From: WRGT01 sp964450405
Lineage (GTDB): Bacteria > Spirochaetota > UBA4802 > UBA5550
Assembly: GCA_964450405.1 (NCBI GenBank)
Contig: CAYVCQ010000017.1
Span: 1 to 64,000 of the forward strand
Length of the DNA: 64,000 nucleotides
Reading direction: 5' to 3'
In this document: piece by piece, positions 51,700-60,500 of the stretch
How the letters are laid out: the number at the start of each line of letters is the position of its first letter
Position numbering within the stretch: the first letter of the stretch is position 1
The notes under the pieces: model-generated
What the model saw: only the letters and a program-made list of their open reading frames with translations
Databases searched by the model: none
What the model was told of the DNA's origin: nothing
Position numbers and translations under genes: made by a program

Positions 51700-51731
51700 A
51701 AAAAAACCGCCTGTAATTGAGACAGCGGTTT
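51700..51731 (-). terminator. Riboswitch terminator hairpin with embedded ribosome-binding site
   Basis: Read leftward: AAACCGCTGT (51731-51722), 7-base loop, ACAGGCGGTTT (51714-51704) with one bulge, then a run of seven T ending at the metX ATG (51699). The 3' arm contains AGGCGG (51712-51707), 7 bases before the ATG. Confidence 0.85.
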
Positions 51732-51750
51732 ATATTTCAAAACCTGCGAT

Positions 51751-51850
51751 CTCATCTTTCGGATATTATCCGTAGGATTTAGCACCTTTTCTTTCAACAG
51801 AATGGTTGCCGTGACTTCAAAGGGCCAATCCCTCCGTCACTCTTGATAAG
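51751..51850 (-). ncRNA. SAM-I (S-box) riboswitch
   Basis: Read leftward from 51850: CTTATCAAGAGTGACGGAGG, then GATTGGCCC, TGAAGTCACGGCAACC, AAGGTGCTAAATCCT and GAAAGATGAG, the conserved S-box blocks in order. P1 pairs CTTATC (51850-51845) with GATGAG (51756-51751). Binding of S-adenosylmethionine favours the terminator at 51700-51731 and switches off metX-metW. Confidence 0.97.
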
Positions 51851-51937
51851 ATAGTCAGTTAAATGTTAATATACTTTCTTTAAATTTACTCTCTCCTGTC
51901 AATAAAAAAAGAATATTTTAAAAACTCAGTTTTTAAA

Positions 51938-51990
51938 ACCGCAGTAAACTCTGCGGGGCTTACAAAGGGCTATCGCCACTTGCTCCTATA
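51938..51990. repeat. Family D element, degenerate
   Basis: CCGCAGTAAACTCTGCGG hairpin followed by GGCTTACAAAGGGCTATCGCC; shares GGGCTATCGCC with 49447-49530. Confidence 0.5.
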
Positions 51991-52042
51991 AAAAACCTGA
52001 GTGCTTAAAGTCCACTATTTGAAAATAATAAATTCCTTCGTT

Positions 52043-52068
52043 CTTTGCCCCCTCCGGGGGTGCGGGGG
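52043..52068. repeat. Family A element, single arm
   Basis: CTTTGCCCCCTCCGGGGGTG followed by CGGGGG, 15 bases after the ruvA stop. It could act as a 3' hairpin for ruvA, but no U tract follows on that strand. Confidence 0.8.
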
Positions 52069-52084
52069 ACGAAAAAGGTGATTT

Positions 52085-52666
52085 TTACGAAATCAGTTTT
52101 AATGCTTCCTTAATAATATCTTCAATTCCTATTTCACCCTTTGCAAGAGTGATTTCATTAACGCACTTTAATGATTTACTTTCATCAAACCCGAGTGCAA
52201 CCAGTGCCTCCACGGCATCATTGGATTTCGATGGATTTTCACCTGTTGATCCTGCAATTCTTTCAAGCATGGGGAGTTTTCTCTTAAGTTCAAAAACCAG
52301 CTTCTCCGCCTTGGCCTTCCCTATTCCCGGAACCTTTGTAAGCAATACCGGATTCTGAGTTTTTATTGCCTCAATAAGTCTGTCCGGAGTAATGCCGGAG
52401 AGAACAGATATTGCCATTGCCGGTCCTATTCCGCTGACATTTATAAGCGATCTGAAAATATCTTTTTCAACCCTTGAATAAAATCCGAAAAGTCTGTACT
52501 GATCCTCTTTGTGAATGGTATGTATCAGAAGAGTTATAGCTTTTTCTCCCTGAATTTTTTCGTATGTAGATAACGGGATTGTCAGCTCATAACCCACGCC
52601 ATTTACATCAAGTATCATCTCTGTTGGTTTTAGATCCTCAACATTTCCCTTTAATTTTCCTATCAT
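52085..52666 (-). CDS. ruvA: Holliday junction branch migration subunit RuvA
   Basis: 193 residues from ATG 52664-52666 (GGAG 5 bases upstream; a TTG one codon before is too close). OB-fold N-terminus (MIGKLKGNVEDL, VNGVGYELTIP), two helix-hairpin-helix motifs (NVSGIGPAMAISVL and KVPGIGKAKAEKLVFEL) and the C-terminal RuvB-binding helices (NDAVEALVALGF). It binds four-way junctions and loads RuvB. ruvB and ruvC are not adjacent. Same strand and 11 bases downstream of the membrane-protein gene. Confidence 0.97.
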   Translation of the reverse strand: MIGKLKGNVEDLKPTEMILDVNGVGYELTIPLSTYEKIQGEKAITLLIHTIHKEDQYRLFGFYSRVEKDIFRSLINVSGIGPAMAISVLSGITPDRLIEAIKTQNPVLLTKVPGIGKAKAEKLVFELKRKLPMLERIAGSTGENPSKSNDAVEALVALGFDESKSLKCVNEITLAKGEIGIEDIIKEALKLIS

Positions 52667-52677
52667 CAAAACTCCGG

Positions 52678-53793
52678 TTACAGATTTTTCAGAATAAACT
52701 GTTCAATATAAAGTTTTTCAGCAAGCTTAAGATTTGATTCATTGAGCTTCATAATCTCCTGTCGGAAAATCTGCTTATCCTCATTGCCGACAACTTTATC
52801 GATCTCTTTTTCGCCCGGAGAGAATTTCTTTATCATACTATTAACACTCTCTACACCCTTTCTGCTGGCAATAATCATATCCTCGTTGCTGAAATCGATG
52901 GAACTTCGGATTAACGAGATATCTGATTTTTTCATTTCCATCGATCCGAATTTGATACTGAATACTTTGTTGTAATATATTATAGACTCTCTGTTGATAA
53001 TAACATAATGAGTTCCAAAAGAATTTGATACAACTGCCGCAAGTAAAAAAGAAAGTACAACACCAAGGAATGTATAAATTATTATCGCAATCGCCGGATT
53101 TATCTTTGCAGCTGGAATAACTGCAAAACTGATTATATGGTAAAAGCCGTAATAAATAACAAACATAAATGCAATCTGCAGAGGATGATATTTTATTTTC
53201 CAGGAGATGTCCCGTGATTCCCTTGTCTCTTTGATTTTAATACTCGAATTTTCCGGTAGAAGAATTCCATAGGGATTATAGGGATGTTTGCTATCAATCA
53301 AATCAACCGGTATTTCACTGTTTTCTTTCACAGGGAATCCGATCGTCTTTTCAAATTTATAAGCAAATTCTACAGCGCTCTTCTTATCACTGAATTTTGC
53401 TACACGAAGAAGGGCTCCTATTCTGTTTTTAAGAAGTACGCCATACTCCGGTTTATTTCTATTAACAATATGCTGAACTACAATATCAGTAAAATATTTA
53501 TACGGAATTTTATTTGGCGATATTCCCCATCCCGTCGATTCAACAAGACTTAGATAACCGGGATCTTCATTTACCAGAATTTTGTAATATTTGGTATTTA
53601 GTAGAAAGAAGAGACCAATAAAGAGAACAATTATGCCTATGCCTATAAGGATATGATCGTAGGGATTAATTTTACCCAACATATATATCCCGACTCCTCC
53701 GATGAGAGCTCCAAAAGCTGAAAATGCGAGAAGAAAAGCAACAGGGGTCTGTATTTTAATGCTGTTTGTTGAAAAGCTGACTCTTGATTTCAT
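52678..53793 (-). CDS. Membrane protein with PH-like region, function unknown
   Basis: 371 residues. Two membrane helices near the N-terminus (about 15-40, 45-65), a soluble stretch with a possible bacterial-PH-like beta pattern (68-170), two more helices (about 205-225 and 235-265), then a second soluble beta region (270-310: THYVIINRESIIYYNKVFSI) and a charged helical tail. The arrangement of hydrophobic pairs followed by PH-like beta domains occurs in uncharacterised bacterial membrane proteins. The ruvA gene follows after 11 bases. No function assigned. Confidence 0.75.
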   Translation of the reverse strand: MKSRVSFSTNSIKIQTPVAFLLAFSAFGALIGGVGIYMLGKINPYDHILIGIGIIVLFIGLFFLLNTKYYKILVNEDPGYLSLVESTGWGISPNKIPYKYFTDIVVQHIVNRNKPEYGVLLKNRIGALLRVAKFSDKKSAVEFAYKFEKTIGFPVKENSEIPVDLIDSKHPYNPYGILLPENSSIKIKETRESRDISWKIKYHPLQIAFMFVIYYGFYHIISFAVIPAAKINPAIAIIIYTFLGVVLSFLLAAVVSNSFGTHYVIINRESIIYYNKVFSIKFGSMEMKKSDISLIRSSIDFSNEDMIIASRKGVESVNSMIKKFSPGEKEIDKVVGNEDKQIFRQEIMKLNESNLKLAEKLYIEQFILKNL

Positions 53794-54230
53794 AATATTA
53801 TCACTATTGTTTTTTTGTTATTTGTATAATAGTGTTCTCATTATTCAAGAATTTTTTATAACTCACCCCCTCTTTCCCCCTCTCTTTGAGAAAAAAAGGT
53901 GTTGTTATCGATATGTGATTTTTAACTCTTATTCGATTGAAAACCGAATGTTTGTAAATAATTCTTAAAACACTACCCCCGCCCCCTCTGTCGCGATGCG
54001 ACATCAGTCCGCGCTTTTTGGGCATCATGCCCGCGCTTGACACACAAACATCGTGTTTGTAGTTCCCCATGAATGGTGGAGAAACAATAGGAAATAGTTC
54101 ATATTAGCCTTGCCCCATTCATGGGGAAAGGTGCCCGGCGGGCGGATAGGGGCGGAAAAGTTCTCTTTAGTACTAAAAAATCCTCCTTAAATAAGGAGGA
54201 TTTTCAAAAATTCAAAATAAGATAATGGTA
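53794..54230. other. Intergenic region with palindromic repeat (family E)
   Basis: About 435 bases. 53978-54160 contains GC-rich pieces: GCGCTTTTTGGGCATCATGC, CACAAACATCGTGTTTGTAG, CCCCATGAATGG and its inverted partner CCCCATTCATGGGG (54114-54127). No frame of note. The guaB terminator closes the region. Confidence 0.5.
54177..54204 (-). terminator. Intrinsic terminator of guaB
   Basis: Perfect 13-bp stem AAAATCCTCCTTA (54177-54189) and TAAGGAGGATTTT (54192-54204), loop of two to four bases. Read leftward it ends in TTTTTT, 27 bases after the guaB stop. Confidence 0.92.
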
Positions 54231-55727
54231 CTACATAAACTGCGGTTCTTTATATGAGTACATGTCATGAACATGTCCCTCTCTCTGCGCCATGGCAGAT
54301 CTTATTTCAAATCTGAGTTCCTTTGAATAAAGCCTTTCATGGAGGGTCTTTACGTTTCTTAAACCCATATCCTGAAAAGAATGCTTTAATCCCTGAAGCA
54401 GGTATGGCGCATAGTCGTTCATTGAACCCTTATCCATTACCGCACCGGAAACACCCTGAGCAACAATGATCTTTGCGTCTTCAGCAAAATATCGTTTTGA
54501 TCCCCCCGCCTCCATAGCCTCCATTGAAGCCATTCCGCGGTATTTTTTTAAACGAACTCCATTTTCGTAGAAGTATTCTCCAGGTGCTTCATTGGTTCCG
54601 GCAAACATCGACCCCATCATAGCGGTTGATGCACCAAGCGCCAGTGCTTTTGAAATATGGCCAATATTTGCTATCCCGCCATCGGCAATAACAGGAACAC
54701 CCTGTTTGCTTGAGTATCTTGCTGTACGGTAAACTGCTGTTGCCTGAGGTCTCCCTACAGCCATGGTTGTCTGTGTTGTGCAGATAGAACCTGGTCCCAT
54801 ACCTATTCTGAGAGCATCAGCACCGGCTTTTATAAGCATCTCACACTGTTCTTCTGTTACGACGTTCCCGCCTATAATATCTATATTCGGATAGTTCTTT
54901 TTAATATACTTTATCATCTCAATCTGATAGATTGAATTTCCCTGAGCAGAGTCTATGATAACGACGTCAACTCCTGCTTCACTGAGTGCAGCGAGTCTCT
55001 CTTTAGATTCATCCTTAGTCGAAATTGCTGCGCCGACTCTAAGCTGCTTCTTCTCATCTTTGGTTGCAAGTGGAAACTCTCTGTTTTTCAGAAGATCACT
55101 TCTGCTTAGAAGAGCAACAAGCTTTCCGTCAGCATCAATAATCGGTAATTTCCCTTTTTTAGATGTCCTTAGAATATTATTCGCTTCGGTTAAAGCGATC
55201 CCTTCCCGTGCCGTAAGCATCTCCTTTGTCATAACTTCTGAAAGGGGCTTAGTTCTATCTTTTTCAAAATCTATATCTCTGTTGGTAACAATACCGACAA
55301 GTTTAGAATTCAATTTACCGTTTTCAGTAATTGGAATTCCGGAAAAATCATATCTTGCTTTTATCATATCAATATCGCTGATTTTGTGCTGAGGGGATAA
55401 TACCATCGGTTTATTTATAAAACCGTTTTCATATCTCTTAACTCTGCTCACCAGATCGGCCTGCTGTTCTATAGAATTGTTATAATGAACAATGCCGATA
55501 CCGCCCCAGAGAGCAAGTGCTATGGCCATTTCAGCCTCTGTAACTGTATCCATTGGACTTGAAACAAGCGGACTTTTAAGCTTTATATTTCGAGTAAGAT
55601 TAGTTTCAAGAGTGACATCATCCGGTGCAAAATCGATAAAACCGGGAAGAATGATAAAATCGTTATAGGCATAACCTGTAGGAGTTGTAAAAATCTCCTC
55701 GGCTGAAAAACCATCTTTAATCTGCAT
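54231..55727 (-). CDS. guaB: Inosine-5'-monophosphate dehydrogenase
   Basis: 498 residues. Oxidises IMP to XMP with NAD+ in GMP synthesis. N-terminal catalytic part begins TTPTGYAYNDFIILPGFID; two CBS domains are inserted at about 95-215; the catalytic loop GMGPGSICTTQ has the nucleophile cysteine; ADGGI and GGSKRYF follow. The C-terminal flap region ends REGHVHDMYSYKEPQ, slightly longer than usual. AAGGGG lies 7 bases before the ATG. Monocistronic with its own terminator. A pair of inverted family A repeats sits in the upstream region. Confidence 0.97.
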   Translation of the reverse strand: MQIKDGFSAEEIFTTPTGYAYNDFIILPGFIDFAPDDVTLETNLTRNIKLKSPLVSSPMDTVTEAEMAIALALWGGIGIVHYNNSIEQQADLVSRVKRYENGFINKPMVLSPQHKISDIDMIKARYDFSGIPITENGKLNSKLVGIVTNRDIDFEKDRTKPLSEVMTKEMLTAREGIALTEANNILRTSKKGKLPIIDADGKLVALLSRSDLLKNREFPLATKDEKKQLRVGAAISTKDESKERLAALSEAGVDVVIIDSAQGNSIYQIEMIKYIKKNYPNIDIIGGNVVTEEQCEMLIKAGADALRIGMGPGSICTTQTTMAVGRPQATAVYRTARYSSKQGVPVIADGGIANIGHISKALALGASTAMMGSMFAGTNEAPGEYFYENGVRLKKYRGMASMEAMEAGGSKRYFAEDAKIIVAQGVSGAVMDKGSMNDYAPYLLQGLKHSFQDMGLRNVKTLHERLYSKELRFEIRSAMAQREGHVHDMYSYKEPQFM

Positions 55728-56127
55728 ATATTAACCCCTTATTTGGAAGAATAAAATCATAGACTTTTAATAAATAATTCCTTGAACGGCCCCCCAACCC
55801 CCCGGAGGGGGACTTTAATTCATTATGAAAAATAAAACTTACCGCAGTATTGCATAATAGCCCCCCTCCGGGGGGTTGGGGGGCATACGATAAATTTCTT
55901 TTGTTTAAACCACTGTAATATCTTCATAAATTAAATCAATATTAAAAATATGTCAATGTCCGACATAATTTTTTACAGCAACATTTGTCAAGAAATAGAT
56001 TGATAATAAAAAAATATTTGTTGCGAAACATCCCTCTCAAAACAAAGTGTTATTCATAGGATATTGTTTAATCGATGTTTGATACAATGCAAAAGGCGTG
56101 CAGCGCTGAAGGAACGGAAGAGGTGTT
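55728..56127. other. Divergent promoter region with inverted family A pair
   Basis: About 400 bases between divergent guaB and the cysteine-cluster gene. The inverted pair of family A arms (55789-55811 and 55862-55884) lies on the guaB side. The rest is AT-rich; no riboswitch is recognised. Confidence 0.6.
55789..55884. repeat. Inverted pair of family A elements
   Basis: Arms 55789-55811 and 55862-55884 are 23-base perfect reverse complements containing CCCCCCAACCCCCCGGAGGG; the 50-base spacer is AT-rich. Confidence 0.9.
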
Positions 56128-56490
56128 ATGGGAGATTGCAAAAGATGCGGAAAATGCTGTCAGGATGTGATGCTTGCAGAATCACCTGAACTGCTTGAAA
56201 AAGCCTACGGCTACTGGAAAAAAACAAAACAGATTGATCCGAATTTTTCTGAAATATACCTCATCTATCCTATGCTTACTTTTCTCTTTGAAAAACCGGA
56301 GGAGGACCTTCCGTATCACTACCGCTGCAAACATTATGCGGTTGATGAACAGGGACTCCCTGCCTGTTCCATACATCCTGTAAGACCCAGGATGTGCAAA
56401 GACTTTCCCTATTACGAGGATGTTTCACACATTCAGGAGGAGGAGAATCTCAGCCCCTACGAGAACTGCGGCTACAATGATCCGGACTAA
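56128..56490 (+). CDS. YkgJ-family cysteine cluster protein
   Basis: 120 residues. CKRCGKCCQDVMLAESPEL at the N-terminus is the family's CxxCxxCC motif, followed by CKHYAVDEQGLPACSIHPVR and RMCKDFPYYED. Eight or more cysteines suggest a zinc or iron-sulphur site; the substrate or partner is unknown. AGAGG lies before the ATG. Its stop codon abuts that of ttcA, which runs the other way, with no spacer. Confidence 0.9.
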   Translation: MGDCKRCGKCCQDVMLAESPELLEKAYGYWKKTKQIDPNFSEIYLIYPMLTFLFEKPEEDLPYHYRCKHYAVDEQGLPACSIHPVRPRMCKDFPYYEDVSHIQEEENLSPYENCGYNDPD

Positions 56491-57234
56491 TTATTCCTTC
56501 GCCGGCGGGAGATATAAACTTTGCACGTTCGACATTGCACCGTAGATATTCTGTCTGGCGTTTTTATCTATCTTCTCCATTTCAATTAGAAGCCTTTTAG
56601 CATCTGCCCTTCTTGTAGCGTCTCCATGCGGACATATCTTCACCTGCTGCGGATAGTTTCTTAGTCTTGCATATTCCCGTATCTCATCCTCTGCAAGAAG
56701 TATCAGCGGCCTTATAAGATCAAACTCTCCGCTGAACATCGAAAGAGACGGGGGCATGGCGCTTATCGAGCTGTTTGACATCATATTCATCAGCAGCGTT
56801 TCAATAGCATCATCTCTGTGATGACCGAATGCCAGTTTATTACACTTTTCTTTTTTTACAAAATCGAAGAGTTCTTTTCTCCTGAGGCTTGAGCAGATAA
56901 AACATATCGCCTTGTCTTTATGCTTTTCCAGATCGGCTTCGGTATTTATTATGTGGAGAGGGACGTTCAACTCATCACAAAATCTTTTTATGAAACTCAG
57001 ATCAGTTTCATATCCGATATTACTCACATGCACATGGATTGCCATAACTTCATAGTTTATGGGGAGTCTCTTTCTTCTGTTTGCAAGAGTTTCAAGCATT
57101 ACAAGTGAATCCTTCCCGCCGGAAAGTGCAACAGCCACTCTGTCGTTTTCTTTAATCAGCGAGTAACGATGAATGGCTCTTCCGAGGCTTTTTTCTATCT
57201 TTAAAAAATAATATTGATCCGGGTTGGTCTTCAT
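56491..57234 (-). CDS. ttcA: tRNA 2-thiocytidine biosynthesis protein TtcA-like
   Basis: 247 residues. PP-loop ATPase with ALSGGKDSLVMLE (about 32-44), the TtcA-type CFICSSLRRKELFDF (CxxC), FGHHRDDAIETLLMNMM, and a third cysteine in VKICPHGD. TtcA is a 4Fe-4S enzyme that thiolates cytidine 32 in tRNA. TilS (lysidine synthase) shares the PP-loop but lacks the CxxC, so TtcA is favoured. Possible read-through from the giant gene is limited by intervening repeats. Confidence 0.9.
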   Translation of the reverse strand: MKTNPDQYYFLKIEKSLGRAIHRYSLIKENDRVAVALSGGKDSLVMLETLANRRKRLPINYEVMAIHVHVSNIGYETDLSFIKRFCDELNVPLHIINTEADLEKHKDKAICFICSSLRRKELFDFVKKEKCNKLAFGHHRDDAIETLLMNMMSNSSISAMPPSLSMFSGEFDLIRPLILLAEDEIREYARLRNYPQQVKICPHGDATRRADAKRLLIEMEKIDKNARQNIYGAMSNVQSLYLPPAKE

Positions 57235-57283
57235 AAAATAATTTATTCCTCTTAAATATCTAACTTAGAGCCGAACTAAGCAA

Positions 57284-57399
57284 GCCCCCTAAATCCCCCG
57301 GAGGGGGACTTCAAGATAATCCTTTTTTATTCATTTATTTTATACCTTATTTTTAATCAACAATATCTTTTAAGTCCCCCTCCGGGGGATTTAGGGGGC
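57284..57399. repeat. Inverted pair of family A elements
   Basis: Arms 57284-57311 and 57372-57399 are 28-base perfect reverse complements (GCCCCCTAAATCCCCCGGAG..), 60-base AT-rich spacer. Between the ttcA start and the end of the giant gene. Confidence 0.9.
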
Positions 57400-57444
57400 C
57401 TTTCATACATTTTATATGATTCACATAAAAATACAGCACCAGTT

Positions 57445-57507
57445 TACCCTCTCCTAGTCGAAGACGGGGAGAGGGTGGCCGACCGTCAGGAATGGCCGGG
57501 GGAGGGC
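57445..57507. repeat. Family B element
   Basis: CCCTCTCC..GGGGAGAGGG hairpin followed by TGGCCGACCGTCAGGAATGG and CCGGGGGAGGG; same order of parts as 17980-18049. It begins about 10 bases after the stop of the giant gene. Confidence 0.65.
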
Positions 57508-57517
57508 AAGGTTCGGA

Positions 57518-60500
57518 CTATTCCTTTAGCAGATTCAAATTATAAATATTAAGCCGGTAACCGCTCCAGTTAGAGGAGTTGCTGTATTTACTGTTACTTT
57601 TAAGTTTACTAAGTGCTGTCGTAAAAGATTCCCGGAGAGAAACTCCCTTCCCTGCATTGCTATAGAATTCTTCAATAAACAGATTATTGTTGATATCCTG
57701 CGTAATCGAATTATTCAACAGCGCCCCGTGAAGATTAAACTCTCTCCCCGATAAAAGAAGATCAATAACACCAGCTCCCTTTATCTCATCAGATACAGCA
57801 TACATAACTGCACTGCTGTTTATGATATCTTTAATGTTTTTTCCGGAAAGAGTAAACTCTCTTCTCCCCTTATTGTATCTGATCTTTGATGATAGATGAA
57901 TCATTCCGCTGCCGGAATCTGCCTTTGAATTAATCTTTATACCGGATTCCCTTACGGCAACCCTGTCGAGATATAGAGATGAAGAACTATCTTTTTCCGG
58001 AAGATAAACCTCCCGAGAAATAGAACTTCCAGCCGAAGTGGAAAGAAGCAGTGAAGGAATATACAGCAGCATAGATTTATCTGAAAGCATTTCAGTGTCA
58101 CCGATTGTCTCAAAGGGAATTTTTTCTGTGTCTGAATCTGTCGAGATCAGAATAACTTTTTTCTCTTTCATCATCGGATAGAGCGGCGATAAAATTTTAG
58201 CCAGCTCCTTTGATGCGCTGTTAATATTTTTACCGGCAGCAGTGAATTCTACAGCCAGTTTTTCAAATGAAGAATATCCGTTATCAATTACAAAGGCCTT
58301 TTTAGATTTTTTATCTGCAAACCAGATAAAAAGATCTGATTTATTTCTTCCTATATTTACATATAAACCATTTTCAGGAAGCACCTGCTGAATTGCATCA
58401 ATATCATTCTTTCCGGCATATTTAAAAAGATTACTCCCGCACTTTGATGATGCTATAAGAAGCTTTTTCACTTCATTATAATAATGAGCATCACCGATCT
58501 GTCCGGTTCTCATTTTGTATTTTATAAACTCATCAAAAATCTCTCCGGTAATCTCCCTGTATCCTCTTCGGTTCATAAGCTCTGTATCACGCTTAACAAG
58601 ATTAAATGCAGAGGCAAAAAGTTTTTCAAACTGAACGGCATCTGCAGCAGTTGGAGTTTTAAGAGAACTCAACCTGTTCAGTTCCAGGATGGAGAGTTGA
58701 AGAGTAAAAATATATTTACGGTCAGGTGGAAGATTTTCAATTTTACTCAGAAGCTCACCCTTTGTTTCAGCTTCTTTAAATTTTCCAGCTCTGATATAAA
58801 GATTCATCCGTAGAAGCTGCATGTCCACATAGCTTTTATCTTCAGGCATAAACACTTCTTCAGCTGAAAGAGCCGTATTGAAACTCTCCTGAAATTTCTG
58901 CATTAAAAGATAGTTCATTGCAGTATCAAGAACATTCTCTTTTCTGATGGAGTTGAATGAGTTTTTAGATGAAATTTCTGTAATATTTTTTAGAATAGAA
59001 ATCCTTTCCTGATAGTTATCACTTCTTGAATAGAAATCATCAATCCTTTTCAGAAGTATTACAGATGCCAGATTATCCGATTTAGCAATTATTCTTTCGA
59101 GAGGTATTGAAGACCAGAACTGGAACAAATCCTCGTTCAAATCTTTTCCTTCGTGACGGAGAATTGTTTCAAGTACCGGATAAATCGACAAAGAATCCAT
59201 ACCATCTTCACCGCGCATCAGTTTCGTCGCCTCTTCCCTCTGCGCAGAGAGATCCCTCACATCCCACAGTGCTGATATCCGGTCAAAACGAATTGACCTT
59301 CCACGTGGAGGTTTGATAGAACTTATTATATTACGCATCAGATGCTCACCGGGGGTTAGACAGGGACTCTCCGGAATAAGCGCAGCTACTTTTACAGCTC
59401 TTTCATCACGGTTCAGATATAAAAACTCCGCGGCGTTAATCAGATATCGCTCTATCGGAATTAAAGTATTGTTTGATTTTACTAAAGCTAAAATTATATC
59501 TGCAGAGGCAGAATCTCCGTCTCTGACAATTCTCATTGCTGCGTTTAAAATTTTAATATCTTCAGATACGGCTTTTACTGTAGAAAGAGCGGCTATCTCC
59601 TTTTCCGCTGCCTGTAAATCTCCGGAATAGAAGAGAGTATATGCCCTCCTTAGTTTCATACCAGCACTGTCGTCTTCATTTGAAGGAGTGTATGCATCGA
59701 GAACCGCTATTGATTCTTTAACCCTTCCTCTTAAAAGTTCCAGAAGCCAGAGATTGGCGGTGTAAAGAGACGAATTTTTTTCTTTCTGAAGTGCATTCCA
59801 TCTTGATAGATGAATCCCTGCCTTAATAAAATCCGCACTTTTTATATATTTTTTAAAAAGAGAAAACTGTTCCTCCTGAACTTTTTTATTATCTGAATTA
59901 TCTGTATAGGTGAAAGTATTGATATACCCCATTGTAAAAAAGTTTGCTGATGCAGATTCGGTCTTGCCATATAATTTCTTTAGAATTGGCAGAACTGTTT
60001 CTGAACCGGTTCCGGTTGTTACAATTACCCGCTTTGTACCGGCATAAAAAGCCGATTCTATAAGTGCCGTTAAGTAATTATAGTCCCCTTTTACACCTGT
60101 CTGAATTAAACACACAGGTGATAAAAACGAAGCAAACAGTGCATATGGAGTAACATCTTTCCCCGAACCTGCTTTATCCACAATCATGGAGTAATCAGCA
60201 AATGGTTTGTCACCCTCTGCAACATCAACCCCGTCAGCCACTGCGCCGCGAAGTCCTTTCTCTTCACTGTAGATGTTATTTGAAATACTGTTTGTGTCTT
60301 TCAGACAATCAGGTATTCTGTCCAGTGTGTTTATAAAAATATAATCTGCTGAGGATTTTAAAATCCCGTTGTTAATCATTTCAATGACGGCATCACTCAG
60401 GAGAATAAATACCGGTTGTCCGGGATTTGAGGTTAGAACTGATTCTGCAGTTCCCTTCAGATAACCTGAAGTCATTTTGCCTTTAGTAATCCTCCAGTAA

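Noticed and set aside
53978..54160. Insertion sequence remnant
   Set aside because: GC-rich inverted pieces are present but no transposase fragment or clear terminal repeat pair; kept only as an undefined repeat region.
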